Assembly: GCF_017832355.1 (NCBI RefSeq)
Contig: NZ_JAFIBY010000009.1
Location: 62,001-126,000, forward strand
Length of the DNA: 64,000 nucleotides
Direction: 5' to 3'
DNA from: Serratia sp. PL17
GTDB taxonomy: Bacteria; Pseudomonadota; Gammaproteobacteria; Enterobacterales; Enterobacteriaceae
Shown one piece after another: positions 1 through 11,584 of the stretch (positions within the stretch are counted from its first letter, which is position 1; every line of letters starts with the position of its first letter). A model generated the notes under the pieces. That model was not told the DNA's origin. It was given only the letters and a program-made list of their open reading frames with translations, and did not search any database. Made by a program: the position numbers and the translations under genes.

Positions 1-2
1 CG

Positions 3-332
3 GCTGGCGCTCAGGCTTACCTGGTCAATACCGGTTGGAACGGCACCGGCAAACGCATCTCCATTAAGGATACTCGCGGCATTATCGACGCGATCCTCAG
101 CGGTGAAATCGATAAGGCAGAAACCATTACTCTGCCTATTTTCGACCTGGCGATGCCAACCTCACTACCAGGCGTTAACCCGGATATCCTGGACCCACGC
201 GCCACTTACGCCAGCATTGAGCAATGGCAAGAGAAAGCACAGGATCTGGCCGAGCGTTTTGTCACCAACTTTGACAAATACACCGACACCCCAGCGGGCG
301 CAGCCCTGGTCAGCGCCGGTCCAAAACTGTAA
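3..332 (+). CDS. pckA: Phosphoenolpyruvate carboxykinase (ATP), C-terminal part
   Basis: The last 109 residues of ATP-dependent phosphoenolpyruvate carboxykinase, the first committed enzyme of gluconeogenesis (oxaloacetate + ATP to PEP + CO2 + ADP). The gene enters open from the left edge, so its start, Walker motif and promoter lie outside the window. The segment [10 protein letters not shown] followed by [13 protein letters not shown] and the ending VSAGPKL match the family C-terminus. A clear intrinsic terminator follows. In E. coli pck also sits beside envZ; here a toxin-antitoxin pair lies between them. Confidence 0.95.
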   Translation, partial: AGAQAYLVNTGWNGTGKRISIKDTRGIIDAILSGEIDKAETITLPIFDLAMPTSLPGVNPDILDPRATYASIEQWQEKAQDLAERFVTNFDKYTDTPAGAALVSAGPKL

Positions 333-355
333 TACCTTCTTTTAGAGCTTCAGCT

Positions 356-383
356 AAGGCGTGGATACCACGCCTTTTTTTTT
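356..383 (+). terminator. Rho-independent terminator of pckA
   Basis: An 8-bp stem AGGCGTGG / CCACGCCT with a 3-nt loop is followed by an uninterrupted T run, 24 bases after the pckA stop codon. Confidence 0.92.
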
Positions 384-451
384 GATGGTTGTTTTTAGCC
401 AGGCCAAAGTGGTAATAATGCAGTGCAATCATTGATAGCAAAGGGGGTTCA

Positions 452-709
452 ATGGCGACCATAACCGTTAGAAATCTGGACGACGAAGTAAAGGAGTTAC
501 TGCGGATCTCGGCAGCGAAAAACGGCCATTCCATGGAAGAGGAAGCACGAATGATTCTGAAACAGGCCTTAGTGAAACAACCACCGCGCTATGGTTTGGG
601 CACCTGGATGCATCAACACTTTGCCGAGTTGGGCGGTGTTGAACTGGAGATCCCACCGCAAGATGAAACGCCACCCCGCACGGCCACCTTTGACGACGAC
701 CAGGTATGA
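452..709 (+). CDS. FitA/VapB-type ribbon-helix-helix antitoxin
   Basis: 85-residue protein beginning MATITVRNLDDEVKELL, the pattern of FitA-like Arc/MetJ ribbon-helix-helix antitoxins (about residues 1-45), followed by a flexible acidic and proline-rich tail that would wrap the toxin. Its stop overlaps the downstream PIN-domain gene in an ATGA, the usual toxin-antitoxin coupling. By family knowledge such antitoxins bind their own promoter together with the toxin, so the 70 bases between the pckA terminator and this gene should hold the operator. Function is inferred from fold and arrangement; no specific system name can be assigned. Confidence 0.85.
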   Translation: MATITVRNLDDEVKELLRISAAKNGHSMEEEARMILKQALVKQPPRYGLGTWMHQHFAELGGVELEIPPQDETPPRTATFDDDQV

Positions 710-1185
710 TTATTCTCGATACCCATGTGATTGCAGAAACGTTGCGCCCCAACCCACACTACAACGTCCTCACATGGCTGAATGAAAAAGACAACGATGA
801 ACTTTATCTGAGTGCGATAGTTCTCGCCGAGTTATTCGGTGGCGTTGCCTGTATGCCCGATGGGAAACGGCAGCGCATACTCAAACATAAGCTGGCGGAG
901 GCGGTACAGATAAGATTTGACGAGCAAACTCTGCCCTTTGATACACTCTGCGCACTGCAATATGCGGAACTTATGGGTAAAAATCAGCGTGAGGGCCGGC
1001 TAATGAGCAGGGTGAATACTCAAATTGCCGCGACCTGCCTGCATTACGGTGCCGCCCTGGCCACGCGTAATACCAAAGACTTTATCCATTGCGGAATTGA
1101 ATTAATCGACCCTTGGCAGGCCAGTACAGACCGTCGTCTGCATGAAGATGCGGCGGAATACTACGTCATGAGCAGAAAACCCTGA
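706..1185 (+). CDS. PIN-domain toxin, FitB/VapC family, with altered acidic site
   Basis: 159-residue PIN-domain protein, a predicted Mg-dependent ribonuclease toxin paired with the overlapping upstream antitoxin. Visible family motifs are ILDTHVIAE near the N-terminus (Asp5), LAELFGG (Glu42), and QIAAxxLHYGxxLATRNxKDF (residues 106-126). Family members usually carry Asp immediately before the xxIAA motif as a third metal ligand; here that position is Asn104 (codon aat). The protein has about 20 extra residues after the usual NPW-like end (IDPWQ), so it is slightly longer than many FitB proteins. The substitution may weaken nuclease activity. Confidence 0.85.
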   Translation: MIILDTHVIAETLRPNPHYNVLTWLNEKDNDELYLSAIVLAELFGGVACMPDGKRQRILKHKLAEAVQIRFDEQTLPFDTLCALQYAELMGKNQREGRLMSRVNTQIAATCLHYGAALATRNTKDFIHCGIELIDPWQASTDRRLHEDAAEYYVMSRKP

Positions 1186-1207
1186 CAGGGCAGCTTCACT
1201 GTCAGGG
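1180..1207. terminator. Inverted repeat between convergent toxin and envZ genes
   Basis: A 9-bp perfect inverted repeat, CCCTGACAG / CTGTCAGGG, with a 10-nt loop, overlaps the toxin stop codon and ends one base before the envZ stop. It lacks a T run, so termination is only likely. Confidence 0.45.
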
Positions 1208-1208
1208 A

Positions 1209-3295
<2,087 letters not shown>

Positions 3296-3711
3296 TGTAT
3301 TACTCCCAAAGGCTTTATTGCCTGACGTGAATATTGTTAAAAAACCCTGTCATTTCGGACAGCGTTTAATGGTATATATTCTAGACGAAATTGTTACAAA
3401 GCTTATTCTTTTGCCCATTTATCAACAATTTTCATCAAAATGCCCGCGAAGGTTCGCCAAAATCCCGATGCTCATTGGTTAAATTTATGATCGCTGTCTC
3501 TTCGCCCAACGGGCACGCCCGGTATTTGATTCGCAGTGTAACTCAGCCGGCGCGATAAGAAACGCGAGCGCCAGCAATTTTGCGCACTGCGGATGGTTGA
3601 ACTCACATTTCTTTATGCAACGGCAGCCTACAGCCCAGCGTGAGTTTGTGCGACACTCTGCCAACGCAATGACTCCCTTCCCTTTGATATGCTCATGAAG
3701 GCGGAAAAACG
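3296..3711. promoter_or_regulatory. Divergent ompR / greB promoter region
   Basis: No gene is seen in these 416 bases. The ompR-proximal half is AT-rich and holds an IHF-like match (TATCAACAATTTT, 3420-3432, one mismatch to WATCAANNNNTTR). IHF control of ompB is known in E. coli; use of this site here is inference. The greB-proximal part shows no strong motif. Confidence 0.5.
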
Positions 3712-4185
3712 ATGAGAACGCAGCTGATAACCCGTGAAGGTTATGACAAGCTAAAACAGGAACTGGATTTCCTCTGGCGCGAAGAACGGCCCGAAGTCAC
3801 CAAGAAAGTGACCTGGGCAGCCAGCCTCGGCGACAGAAGTGAAAACGCCGATTATCAGTACAACAAGAAACGGCTGCGGGAAATCGACCGCCGGGTGCGT
3901 TACCTGACCAAATGCCTCGAGCAATTGAAGATTGTCGATTACTCACCGCAACAAGAAGGCAAAGTGTTCTTTGGCGCCTGGGTTGAAGTGGAAAACGAGG
4001 GCGGTGAAATTAAACGCTTCCGCATCGTCGGCTATGACGAGATTTTTGGTCGCCGCGATTACATCTCCATCGACTCACCCATGGCCCGCGCCTTATTGAA
4101 AAAAGAAGTGGGTGACGCTGCCACCGTCAACACCCCTGTGGGTGATGCATTGTGGTATGTGAACGAGATTGAGTACGTTAAATAA
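3712..4185 (+). CDS. greB: Transcription elongation factor GreB
   Basis: 157-residue GreA/GreB-family factor that enters the RNA polymerase secondary channel and stimulates cleavage of backtracked RNA. The N-terminal coiled coil carries the tip [10 protein letters not shown] with Asp41 and Glu44, the residues that position the catalytic metal, followed by the basic [14 protein letters not shown] stretch that distinguishes GreB from GreA. The FKBP-like C-terminal domain contains the [12 protein letters not shown] segment. Length matches E. coli GreB. It precedes tex on the same strand by 157 bp. Confidence 0.97.
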   Translation: MRTQLITREGYDKLKQELDFLWREERPEVTKKVTWAASLGDRSENADYQYNKKRLREIDRRVRYLTKCLEQLKIVDYSPQQEGKVFFGAWVEVENEGGEIKRFRIVGYDEIFGRRDYISIDSPMARALLKKEVGDAATVNTPVGDALWYVNEIEYVK

Positions 4186-4342
4186 GATTTCAGTTTTATC
4201 CGAGCGGTCGCCCACCGCCGCAGTACAGGCCGCTTTGCGCGTCATGACTGCCGAGAGGCGGCCTGCTCCACTGGCATTTTCCCCGATCAATCCGTATAAC
4301 TGTCCCCCTGTTTACTCACCGTTCTCAACAGATACCAGACTT

Positions 4343-6673
4343 ATGAATGACCCACTGAGCCGCATTATTGCAACAGAACTGCAGGCCCGGCCGGAGCAAG
4401 TTGACTCCGCCATCCGTCTGCTGGATGAAGGTAATACCGTGCCTTTTATTGCACGCTATCGTAAGGAAGTCACCGGGGGTTTGGACGATACCCAACTGCG
4501 CCAGCTGGAAACCCGTCTGGGTTATCTGCGTGAACTGGAAGACCGCCGTCAGACCATCCTTAAATCGATCGACGAGCAGGGCAAACTGACCGAACAGCTG
4601 GCGGGGGCGATCACCGCCACGCAAAGCAAAACCGAACTCGAAGACCTTTACCTGCCCTACAAGCCCAAGCGCCGCACCCGTGGTCAGATCGCGATAGAGG
4701 CCGGTCTGGAGCCTTTAGCGGACACATTGTGGCAGGACCCTCAGCAGCAACCAGAACAACTGGCCGAAGGCTACGTTGACGCAGACAAAGGCGTTGCAGA
4801 CGTGAAAGCCGCCCTCGACGGCGCGCGTTATATCCTGATGGAACGCTTTGCCGAAGATGCTGCATTGTTGGCCAAGGTGCGTAACTACTTGTGGAAACAC
4901 GCACATCTGGTCTCCAAAGTGGTGGAAGGCAAGGAAGAGGCTGGCGCCAAGTTCCGCGACTACTTCGATCACCACGAACCTATTTCTCAGGTGCCGTCAC
5001 ACCGTGCGCTGGCGATGTTCCGTGGCCGCAACGAAGGTGTACTGCAACTGGCACTGAATGCCGATCCTCAGTTTGAAGAAGCCCCGCGCGAAAGCCAGGC
5101 GGAGCAAATCATCATCAGCCACCTCGATCTGCGCCTGAATAACGCCCCGGCGGATGCCTGGCGTAAAGCGGTGATCAACTGGACCTGGCGCATCAAGGTG
5201 CTGCTGCATCTGGAAACCGAACTGATGAGTACGGTGCGCGAACGTGCGGAAGACGAAGCGATCAACGTCTTCGCCCGTAACATGCATGATCTGCTGATGG
5301 CGGCACCTGCCGGCATGCGCGCCACCATGGGGCTGGATCCCGGCTTGCGTACCGGCGTAAAAGTCGCCGTCGTGGATGCGACCGGCAAGCTGGTCGCCAC
5401 CGACACCGTCTACCCGCACACCGGTCAGGCCGCTAAAGCCGCCGCGATCGTCGCTGCACTGTGTATCAAACATAAAGTGGAGCTGGTTGCTATCGGTAAC
5501 GGCACCGCATCACGCGAGACCGAGCGTTTCTACCTTGACCTGCAACAGCAGTTCAGCGAGGTCAAAGCACAAAAGGTGATCGTCAGTGAAGCTGGCGCTT
5601 CGGTGTACTCCGCTTCCGAGCTGGCGGCGCTGGAATTCCCTAACCTTGACGTTTCGCTGCGTGGTGCCGTCTCCATCGCCCGCCGTCTGCAAGATCCCCT
5701 CGCCGAACTGGTAAAAATCGACCCGAAATCCATCGGCGTCGGCCAGTATCAACACGATGTCAGCCAAAGCCAATTGGCGAAAAAGCTGGACTCCGTTGTT
5801 GAAGACTGTGTAAACGCCGTCGGTGTCGATCTGAATACTGCCTCCGTGCCGCTGCTGACCCGTGTGGCTGGCCTGACACGCATGATGGCGCAAAACATCG
5901 TTACCTGGCGTGATGAGAACGGCCGCTTCAGTAACCGTGAACAACTGTTAAAGGTCAGCCGCCTAGGGCCAAAAGCCTTTGAGCAGTGCGCTGGCTTCCT
6001 GCGCATCAACCACGGCGATAACCCGCTGGATGCCTCAACGGTTCACCCGGAAACCTACCCCGTGGTCGAACGCATTCTGGCCGCCACCCAGCAAGCGCTT
6101 CAAGATCTGATGGGCAACCCGGCTGCCGTACGTAACCTGAAAGCCGGCGACTTCACCGACGAGAAGTTCGGTGTGCCGACGGTAACCGACATCCTGAAAG
6201 AGCTGGAGAAGCCGGGCCGCGACCCGCGACCTGAATTCAAAACGGCGACCTTTGCCGACGGCGTTGAAACCCTCAATGACCTACAGCCGGGGATGATTCT
6301 GGAAGGTTCGGTCACTAACGTCACCAACTTCGGTGCCTTTGTCGATATTGGCGTTCACCAGGATGGCCTGGTGCACATCTCCTCACTGGCGGACAAGTTT
6401 GTCGAAGATCCACATACCGTGGTGAAAGCCGGCGACATCGTTAAAGTGAAGGTGATGGACGTTGACCTGCAGCGCAAACGTATCGCGCTGAGCATGCGTC
6501 TGGATGAGCAACCGGGCGAAGGGTCTCCGCGCCGGGGCGGCAATACCGCACCGGCCAAAGACAATGCAACCCGTGCACCGGCTAATAAGGCCAAGCCGCG
6601 TGGCGGCAACACACCTGCGGGCAACAGCGCAATGGGTGATGCATTGGCGGCAGCATTTGGCAAAAAAGGCTAA
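4343..6673 (+). CDS. tex: Tex/YhgF RNA-binding transcription accessory protein
   Basis: 776-residue Tex-family protein. It has N-terminal helical repeats, a YqgF/RNase H-like domain at about residue 329 ([16 protein letters not shown]), helix-hairpin-helix motifs near 500-560 ([31 protein letters not shown]), an S1 domain at about 650-720 ([21 protein letters not shown]), and a basic, Gly/Pro-rich tail. The reading frame is open 58 codons upstream, but [21 protein letters not shown] aligns with the family N-terminus, so the ATG at 4343 was chosen. Role by family knowledge: nucleic-acid binding affecting transcription; exact function is not settled. Confidence 0.95.
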   Translation: MNDPLSRIIATELQARPEQVDSAIRLLDEGNTVPFIARYRKEVTGGLDDTQLRQLETRLGYLRELEDRRQTILKSIDEQGKLTEQLAGAITATQSKTELEDLYLPYKPKRRTRGQIAIEAGLEPLADTLWQDPQQQPEQLAEGYVDADKGVADVKAALDGARYILMERFAEDAALLAKVRNYLWKHAHLVSKVVEGKEEAGAKFRDYFDHHEPISQVPSHRALAMFRGRNEGVLQLALNADPQFEEAPRESQAEQIIISHLDLRLNNAPADAWRKAVINWTWRIKVLLHLETELMSTVRERAEDEAINVFARNMHDLLMAAPAGMRATMGLDPGLRTGVKVAVVDATGKLVATDTVYPHTGQAAKAAAIVAALCIKHKVELVAIGNGTASRETERFYLDLQQQFSEVKAQKVIVSEAGASVYSASELAALEFPNLDVSLRGAVSIARRLQDPLAELVKIDPKSIGVGQYQHDVSQSQLAKKLDSVVEDCVNAVGVDLNTASVPLLTRVAGLTRMMAQNIVTWRDENGRFSNREQLLKVSRLGPKAFEQCAGFLRINHGDNPLDASTVHPETYPVVERILAATQQALQDLMGNPAAVRNLKAGDFTDEKFGVPTVTDILKELEKPGRDPRPEFKTATFADGVETLNDLQPGMILEGSVTNVTNFGAFVDIGVHQDGLVHISSLADKFVEDPHTVVKAGDIVKVKVMDVDLQRKRIALSMRLDEQPGEGSPRRGGNTAPAKDNATRAPANKAKPRGGNTPAGNSAMGDALAAAFGKKG

Positions 6674-6705
6674 AGACGCCGCAAATTTGAACGACCAAAG
6701 GTACC

Positions 6706-6731
6706 AAGGGCGGAGTTAACTCCGCCCTTTC
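6706..6731 (+). terminator. Terminator after tex
   Basis: A 20-bp palindrome, GGGCGGAGTT followed directly by AACTCCGCCC, is followed by TTT, 34 bases after the tex stop. Confidence 0.75.
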
Positions 6732-7171
6732 CCGCAAAAATATCCCCCAGCCTTTTTTGACCCGCCTCAATAAAGCTGCAATTTTTTTTGTTCTTCCCGG
6801 CGGGAATAATATTCGGGTGGATTACGCCATAAAAGAGTGGTGAATAGCCATTTGTTAACATCGTTATTAACACCGCGTTCTCATTTCAGTATTTCCCTGC
6901 GAAACACAAATGGTTACTGCTCGTATTCAGCCCGAGAAATGTTGCCAAATAAATACGGATTTTGACGCTGTCGGATCAAAGCTGCCGAATCTGTCGCTAA
7001 TTTTTTCAAAGTAGAAAAAAACGCTGCAATTACGTAACTGATTTAACTCGCCATTCGCATTTGCACCCCACGAAACCGGGTGATAAAAGAGTCCTGCCAG
7101 GCAACCCTGAGCGCTAAATGTGATCGCTACAACCTTTGGTTACCAATACCCCTATTTTTTGTATTGAATAC

Positions 7172-7190
7172 GATAATTATTCTCACTATT
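7172..7190 (+). promoter_or_regulatory. Fur box upstream of feoABC
   Basis: GATAATTATTCTCACTATT matches the 19-bp Fur consensus at 14 of 19 positions, about 130 bp upstream of feoA. Iron repression of feo by Fur is established in enterobacteria; the exact site is inferred. Confidence 0.7.
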
Positions 7191-7322
7191 ATTATTTTGC
7201 GTGTTCACTGCATAGCCTCATGGATTGAAAACGTCGGTAACCCTGTGTGGTTACTGCGGCATTTCCTTTAGAACGTTCTTTTATCATCACCAGCCCAATA
7301 ACAAGGGCTCAGAGAAGGTTAT

Positions 7323-7547
7323 ATGCATCTTCTGCCTAAACGGTCATATAAGATTGCCGGCTTCGCTACTGACATTGGCCCCGCTTATCGCCAGAAACTT
7401 CTCTCACTCGGCATGCTACCGGGGTCGTCATTTGAGGTCGTCCGCGTCGCGCCATTGGGCGACCCGATAGAAATCAAAACTCGCCGCGTCAGCCTGGTGC
7501 TGCGTAGAAAGGATCTGGCCTTGATTCTGCTCGACGGCCAATCCTGA
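7323..7547 (+). CDS. feoA: Ferrous iron transport protein A, SH3-like
   Basis: 74-residue FeoA, a small cytoplasmic SH3-like protein that supports FeoB in Fe(II) uptake. Characteristic segments [17 protein letters not shown] and [13 protein letters not shown] are present and nearly identical to E. coli. First gene of feoABC, 71 bp before feoB, downstream of a Fur box. Confidence 0.95.
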   Translation: MHLLPKRSYKIAGFATDIGPAYRQKLLSLGMLPGSSFEVVRVAPLGDPIEIKTRRVSLVLRRKDLALILLDGQS

Positions 7548-7618
7548 TCCTGAGCCATTTTGCCTTGGCCATGCGCATCGCCTGGCCCAATTTCCATTGA
7601 CTGATATCACGCTAAATT

Positions 7619-9934
7619 ATGAAAAAACTCACTATTGGCTTAATAGGCAACCCCAACTCCGGTAAGACTACGCTGTTCAACCAGCTTACCGGGGCGCGCC
7701 AGCGGGTCGGTAACTGGGCAGGCGTGACGGTAGAGCGTAAAGAGGGCCTGTTCACTACACCACAGTCACAGGTCAAACTGGTTGATCTTCCCGGTACCTA
7801 CTCTCTGACCACCATCTCGGAACAAACCTCACTCGATGAGCAAATCGCCTGCCACTACATTCTCAGTGGCGACGCCGATTTGCTGATCAACGTGGTCGAT
7901 GCGTCCAACCTGGAGCGTAACCTGTACCTGACGCTGCAACTGTTGGAACTGGGTATTCCCTGCATTGTCGCGCTGAATATGTTGGATATCGCCCGAAGCC
8001 AAAAGATTGAGATTGATATCGCTGCGCTGTCTGCCCGCCTTGGCTGCCCAGTGGTACCGCTGGTGTCCACCAAAGCCGACGGCATTGGTGTGCTCAAGCA
8101 AATGATCGACAATCATCAGTTCAACGAATTAAAAGCGCTGGTGAACTACCCGCAGCTCCTGCTAAAAGAAGTGGCAACGCTGACCGATGCCATGCCGCAA
8201 ACCCTTCCAAACGAGCAACGCCGTTGGTTGGCCCTGCAAATGCTGGAAGGCGATATCTACAGTCATACCTTAGCCGGTCCTGCGGCTGCACTGCTGCCGG
8301 CCGCTCGGCAGGCGCTCCAACAGCAACATCAGGAAGACCCGGCACTGGTAATAGCCGATGCGCGTTATCAGTCGATTGCCTCCCTGTGTGACGCGGTCAG
8401 CAACTCACAACACGCCATGCCAAACCGCCTGACCGAAGCATTGGACAAGGTGATCCTGAATCGCTGGCTGGGCGTGCCTATCTTCCTGCTGGTGATGTAT
8501 TTGATGTTCCTGCTGGCGATTAACCTCGGCGGCGCCCTGCAGCCGATTTTCGATATCGGCTCGGCAGCGATCTTTATCCAGGGCATTCAATGGCTGGGTT
8601 ACACCCTGCATTTCCCTGAATGGCTGACCATTTTCCTGGCTCAGGGCGTCGGCGGCGGTATCAACACCGTGCTGCCACTGGTGCCGCAAATCGGCATGAT
8701 GTACCTGTTCCTGTCTTTCCTCGAGGATTCCGGCTATATGGCACGGGCGGCATTCGTGATGGACCGCTTGATGCAAGCGCTCGGGCTGCCGGGCAAATCT
8801 TTCGTCCCCCTGATTGTCGGCTTCGGCTGCAACGTGCCATCCATCATGGGTGCCCGTACGTTGGATGCGCAGCGGGAGCGTTTAATTACCATCATGATGG
8901 CCCCGTTCATGTCCTGCGGTGCCCGATTGGCGATCTTCGCCGTGTTTGCTGCCGCCTTCTTTGGTCAGGACGGCGCAGGCGTGGTGTTCTCACTGTACAT
9001 GCTCGGCATTGTGGTCGCGATCCTTACCGGATTGGTGCTCAAATACACCATCATGCGTGGGGAAGCGTCTCCCTTCGTCATGGAACTGCCGGTTTACCAT
9101 GTCCCACACTTGAAGAGCCTGCTATTGCAGACCTGGCAACGCCTGAAAGGCTTCGTGCTGCGCGCAGGTAAAGTGATCGTGATTGCCAGTATCTTCATTG
9201 GCGGCTTGAACAGCTTTTCGTTCAGCGGCAAGCCGGTAGATGACATCAATGATTCCGCGTTGGCGTCGGTATCCAAGGTGCTGACACCGCTGCTGCAGCC
9301 AATGGGCGTACATAACGATAACTGGCAGGCCACCGTCGGTCTGGTGACCGGTGCTATGGCAAAAGAAGTCGTGGTCGGCACATTGAACACCCTGTACACC
9401 GCCGAGCGCATCAATAATACCGAGTTTGATGCTGCTAACTTTAACCTGTTGGACGAACTGGGCGGTGCGGTGGAAACCACCTGGCAGGGTCTGAAAGACA
9501 CGTTCAGCCTGAGCGTACTGTCCAACCCGATTGAGGCGAGTAAGGGTGACGGGGAAATGGACGTCGGTTCAATGGGGGTGATGAGCAGCAAATTCGGTTC
9601 CGGGGTTTCCGCCTACAGTTACCTGATTTTTGTGCTGTTGTACGTACCTTGCGTCTCGGTGATGGGAGCCATCGCCCGTGAGTCCAGCCGCGGTTGGATG
9701 ACGTTCTCCATTCTCTGGGGGCTGAATATCGCCTACTCGTTGGCCACGCTATTTTATCAAACCGCCACTTTTGCCCAGCACCCGCAGTACAGCCTGACAG
9801 CAATCACCATTGTGGTGCTGTTCAATCTGTTGATCTTGTTTGGCCTGCGTCGCGCTCGCAGCCGGGTCACCGTGCGTCTGGGCAATGCTACCCCAGCGGC
9901 CTGTTGCCAGGGCAGCAAGGGTGACTGTCACTGA
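7619..9934 (+). CDS. feoB: Ferrous iron transporter FeoB
   Basis: 771-residue Fe(II) permease of the inner membrane. The N-terminal G domain shows G1 GNPNSGKTT (10-18), G3 DLPGT and G4 NMLD; a GDI-like helical spacer follows, then two Gate domains rich in membrane segments with the family Cys motifs (GFGCNVPSIMGAR, MSCGARL). The C-terminal tail has a Cys pair (ACCQGSKGDCH). The length is within two residues of E. coli FeoB. Its stop overlaps the feoC start by one base (TGATG). Confidence 0.97.
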   Translation: MKKLTIGLIGNPNSGKTTLFNQLTGARQRVGNWAGVTVERKEGLFTTPQSQVKLVDLPGTYSLTTISEQTSLDEQIACHYILSGDADLLINVVDASNLERNLYLTLQLLELGIPCIVALNMLDIARSQKIEIDIAALSARLGCPVVPLVSTKADGIGVLKQMIDNHQFNELKALVNYPQLLLKEVATLTDAMPQTLPNEQRRWLALQMLEGDIYSHTLAGPAAALLPAARQALQQQHQEDPALVIADARYQSIASLCDAVSNSQHAMPNRLTEALDKVILNRWLGVPIFLLVMYLMFLLAINLGGALQPIFDIGSAAIFIQGIQWLGYTLHFPEWLTIFLAQGVGGGINTVLPLVPQIGMMYLFLSFLEDSGYMARAAFVMDRLMQALGLPGKSFVPLIVGFGCNVPSIMGARTLDAQRERLITIMMAPFMSCGARLAIFAVFAAAFFGQDGAGVVFSLYMLGIVVAILTGLVLKYTIMRGEASPFVMELPVYHVPHLKSLLLQTWQRLKGFVLRAGKVIVIASIFIGGLNSFSFSGKPVDDINDSALASVSKVLTPLLQPMGVHNDNWQATVGLVTGAMAKEVVVGTLNTLYTAERINNTEFDAANFNLLDELGGAVETTWQGLKDTFSLSVLSNPIEASKGDGEMDVGSMGVMSSKFGSGVSAYSYLIFVLLYVPCVSVMGAIARESSRGWMTFSILWGLNIAYSLATLFYQTATFAQHPQYSLTAITIVVLFNLLILFGLRRARSRVTVRLGNATPAACCQGSKGDCH

Positions 9935-10173
9935 TGGCAAGCCTGTTGCAGATCCGCGATGCCTTGGCGCTGCATGGCAGCGTGCAGGCACTGCAGCTAA
10001 GCCGCCAGTTGGCAACCCCATTGCCGCTGGTGCAGGCCATGCTGGAACGGTTAATGGCGATGGGTAAAGTGGAGCGTATTGAGCAAGATAACAGCGCCTG
10101 CCTAAGCGGCAGTTGCAAAAGCTGCCCGGAAGGCCAGGGGTGCAGTACGGTGGTGTACCGTCTGAAGAAGTGA
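9934..10173 (+). CDS. feoC: FeoC, winged-helix Fe-S protein
   Basis: 79-residue winged-helix protein of the feo operon. The C-terminal wing carries four Cys (56, 61, 64, 70) in CLSGSCKSCPEGQGC, the pattern proposed to bind an Fe-S cluster. By family knowledge it stabilises FeoB or acts as an iron/oxygen-responsive regulator; the precise role is debated. One-base overlap with feoB indicates coupling. Confidence 0.93.
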   Translation: MASLLQIRDALALHGSVQALQLSRQLATPLPLVQAMLERLMAMGKVERIEQDNSACLSGSCKSCPEGQGCSTVVYRLKK

Positions 10174-10177
10174 AGAT

Positions 10178-10207
10178 GGGGGCGCAGCACAAAGGCGCGC
10201 CCCTTCT
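10178..10207. terminator. Hairpin between convergent feoC and the BhsA-family gene
   Basis: GGGGCGC (10179-10185) pairs with GCGCCCC (10197-10203), with an AAG/CTT flank. It lies 5 bases past the feoC stop and may serve both strands. Confidence 0.5.
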
Positions 10208-10217
10208 TAATCAATCG

Positions 10218-10502
10218 TTATTTCTTGTCTTTGTACACGTCAGCGATAGCGCTGAACTTGCCGTGCTCACGACCTGCCAGAATAACGTAATATTGCCCAC
10301 CTTTTTCATCAGCCAGTTTGGACAATTCCTCTTTCGCATCCATCGGCGACGTGGTTTGGGCGGTGGTGGTTACGGTACCCACTTTCTCGTATTTACCTGG
10401 GTTCTTGTCCAGATCTTCCTTGGTCAGCATGGTTGCTGCCAGGGTGCTGAAAGACACTGAACCCACAACCAACGCGGCAATAATCATTTTCAAAGATTTC
10501 AT
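10218..10502 (-). CDS. YdgH/BhsA/McbA-like periplasmic protein (DUF1471)
   Basis: 94-residue protein with an N-terminal signal peptide (MKSLKMIIAALVVGSV..., predicted cleavage after Ala22) and a mature region typical of DUF1471: KYEKVGTVTTTAQTTSP, then DEKGGQYYVILAGREHGKFSAIADVYK. Family members (BhsA, McbA, YhcN) are small stress-induced envelope proteins. The ATG at 10502 follows a GAGAGG Shine-Dalgarno, better than the in-frame ATG five codons upstream, which is part of that signal. Which paralogue this is cannot be decided. It lies convergent with feoC. Confidence 0.85.
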   Translation of the reverse strand: MKSLKMIIAALVVGSVSFSTLAATMLTKEDLDKNPGKYEKVGTVTTTAQTTSPMDAKEELSKLADEKGGQYYVILAGREHGKFSAIADVYKDKK

Positions 10503-10638
10503 TACAATACCTCTCAATGGATAATTTATTTATTATGAAAGCCGTCCAGAGTAAATGCGTAATAACACCGGCTGCCGCGACATCTTCAGACCTCGTTGCT
10601 TTCCCTGACGAGAGCCGTTTTCCCAGAGACGAAACGTC

Positions 10639-10672
10639 AAAATGAAAAAACCGTGAGCGTTTTTTTCATTTT
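10639..10672 (-). terminator. AT-rich hairpin downstream of bioH
   Basis: AAAATGAAAAAAC pairs with GTTTTTTTCATTTT (one bulged T) around a GC-containing loop; on the minus strand the stem ends in a T-rich tract. It probably ends bioH transcription and insulates the BhsA-family promoter. Confidence 0.5.
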
Positions 10673-10748
10673 CCAGCCAACGCAGTTACCCCCCTAAGTA
10701 TTGAACAGGTTTATTTTTTATCCACTAAGCGGCTCTTTTTTTAGCGCT

Positions 10749-11543
10749 TTATTGTGCGTTTTGGCGTCGGATCCCGTTTTCAGCCACAAAGGTGCAAATA
10801 ATTTCTGCGAACTCATCAGGATGGGAAATAAATGGCGCATGGGCCGCTTTCGCAATGATGACAGAGGGCGAGTGCGGCCACATGACATCCAGCAAACCAG
10901 CGACTTTACGTGGCACCAACCCATCCAAATAACCGTAAATGCGTAGTAATGGGAGCGTCAACCCCGCCAGCGGCTCGCGAAAATCGGTGGTACGCAGCAT
11001 CTCCAACCCGCCGTTCAGAACCTCAACGCCAGGCATCGGCTGGTCAAGCACCACAGACTTCAACAAGCGGGCATCCTGCCGCGCGCTTTCCGTACCCAGC
11101 GTTTGTAATGCCAAGAAACGCTCTACGGTACGCTGAAAATCTTGCCCCAGCTGATGCTGAAAACCACTCAACACGTCAGGGCGGATCCCTGGCCAGTCTT
11201 CCTGAGCCGCAAAGCATGGCGAAGACGCCACGGTAATCAGCCCACGTACCCGTTGCGGCTGCATGAGCGCAATCTGGCTGGCCACCAGCCCGCCGAGCGA
11301 CCAGCCTAGCCACCAGGCATTTGCCGGGGCGGCAGCTAACAGGGTCTCTGCCATTTGCTCAAGCGACATAGCCCCAAAACCTTGGCTACGGCCATATCCA
11401 GGCAGATCAACCAGATGCAGGCGAAAATGCGGCGTCAGTCGCTCTAGCATGCAACTCCACACCTGCGCATTCAGCCCCCACCCGTGCAACAGCACAAGAT
11501 CGCGATCCCCTTCACCTAGGGTTTGCCAGTACAACGCAGTCAT
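10749..11543 (-). CDS. bioH: Pimeloyl-ACP methyl ester carboxylesterase BioH
   Basis: 264-residue alpha/beta hydrolase that removes the methyl group of pimeloyl-ACP methyl ester, ending BioC-dependent chain synthesis for biotin. The catalytic triad is visible at the E. coli positions: Ser82 in GWSLGG, Asp207 in GYLDGL and His235 in KAAHAPF. The oxyanion segment LLHGWGLN precedes it. It is divergent from gntX with only 41 bp between them, as in E. coli. Confidence 0.96.
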   Translation of the reverse strand: MTALYWQTLGEGDRDLVLLHGWGLNAQVWSCMLERLTPHFRLHLVDLPGYGRSQGFGAMSLEQMAETLLAAAPANAWWLGWSLGGLVASQIALMQPQRVRGLITVASSPCFAAQEDWPGIRPDVLSGFQHQLGQDFQRTVERFLALQTLGTESARQDARLLKSVVLDQPMPGVEVLNGGLEMLRTTDFREPLAGLTLPLLRIYGYLDGLVPRKVAGLLDVMWPHSPSVIIAKAAHAPFISHPDEFAEIICTFVAENGIRRQNAQ

Positions 11544-11584
11544 CAGTTATTGTCCTTCATTCTCATCCGTCAGGGAGGACGGCT

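Larger units (their letters stand above)
6674..7322. other. tex-feoA intergenic region (649 bp)
   Basis: Holds the tex terminator at its left end and an AT-rich feo promoter region with a Fur box at 7172-7190. No credible gene: the only open frame of note (7080-7271) lacks a ribosome binding site and overlaps the Fur box. Confidence 0.6.

Noticed and set aside
4169-4342. N-terminal extension of tex
   Set aside because: The 58 extra codons begin inside greB and do not resemble the family; the ATG at 4343 matches the conserved start.
6963-6980. FNR-like TTGAC...ATCAA upstream of feo
   Set aside because: The half-sites are separated by 8 bases rather than the 4 of an FNR site.
7080-7271. 63-codon plus-strand frame upstream of feoA
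   Set aside because: It spans the Fur box and promoter region, has no ribosome binding site and no recognisable family.
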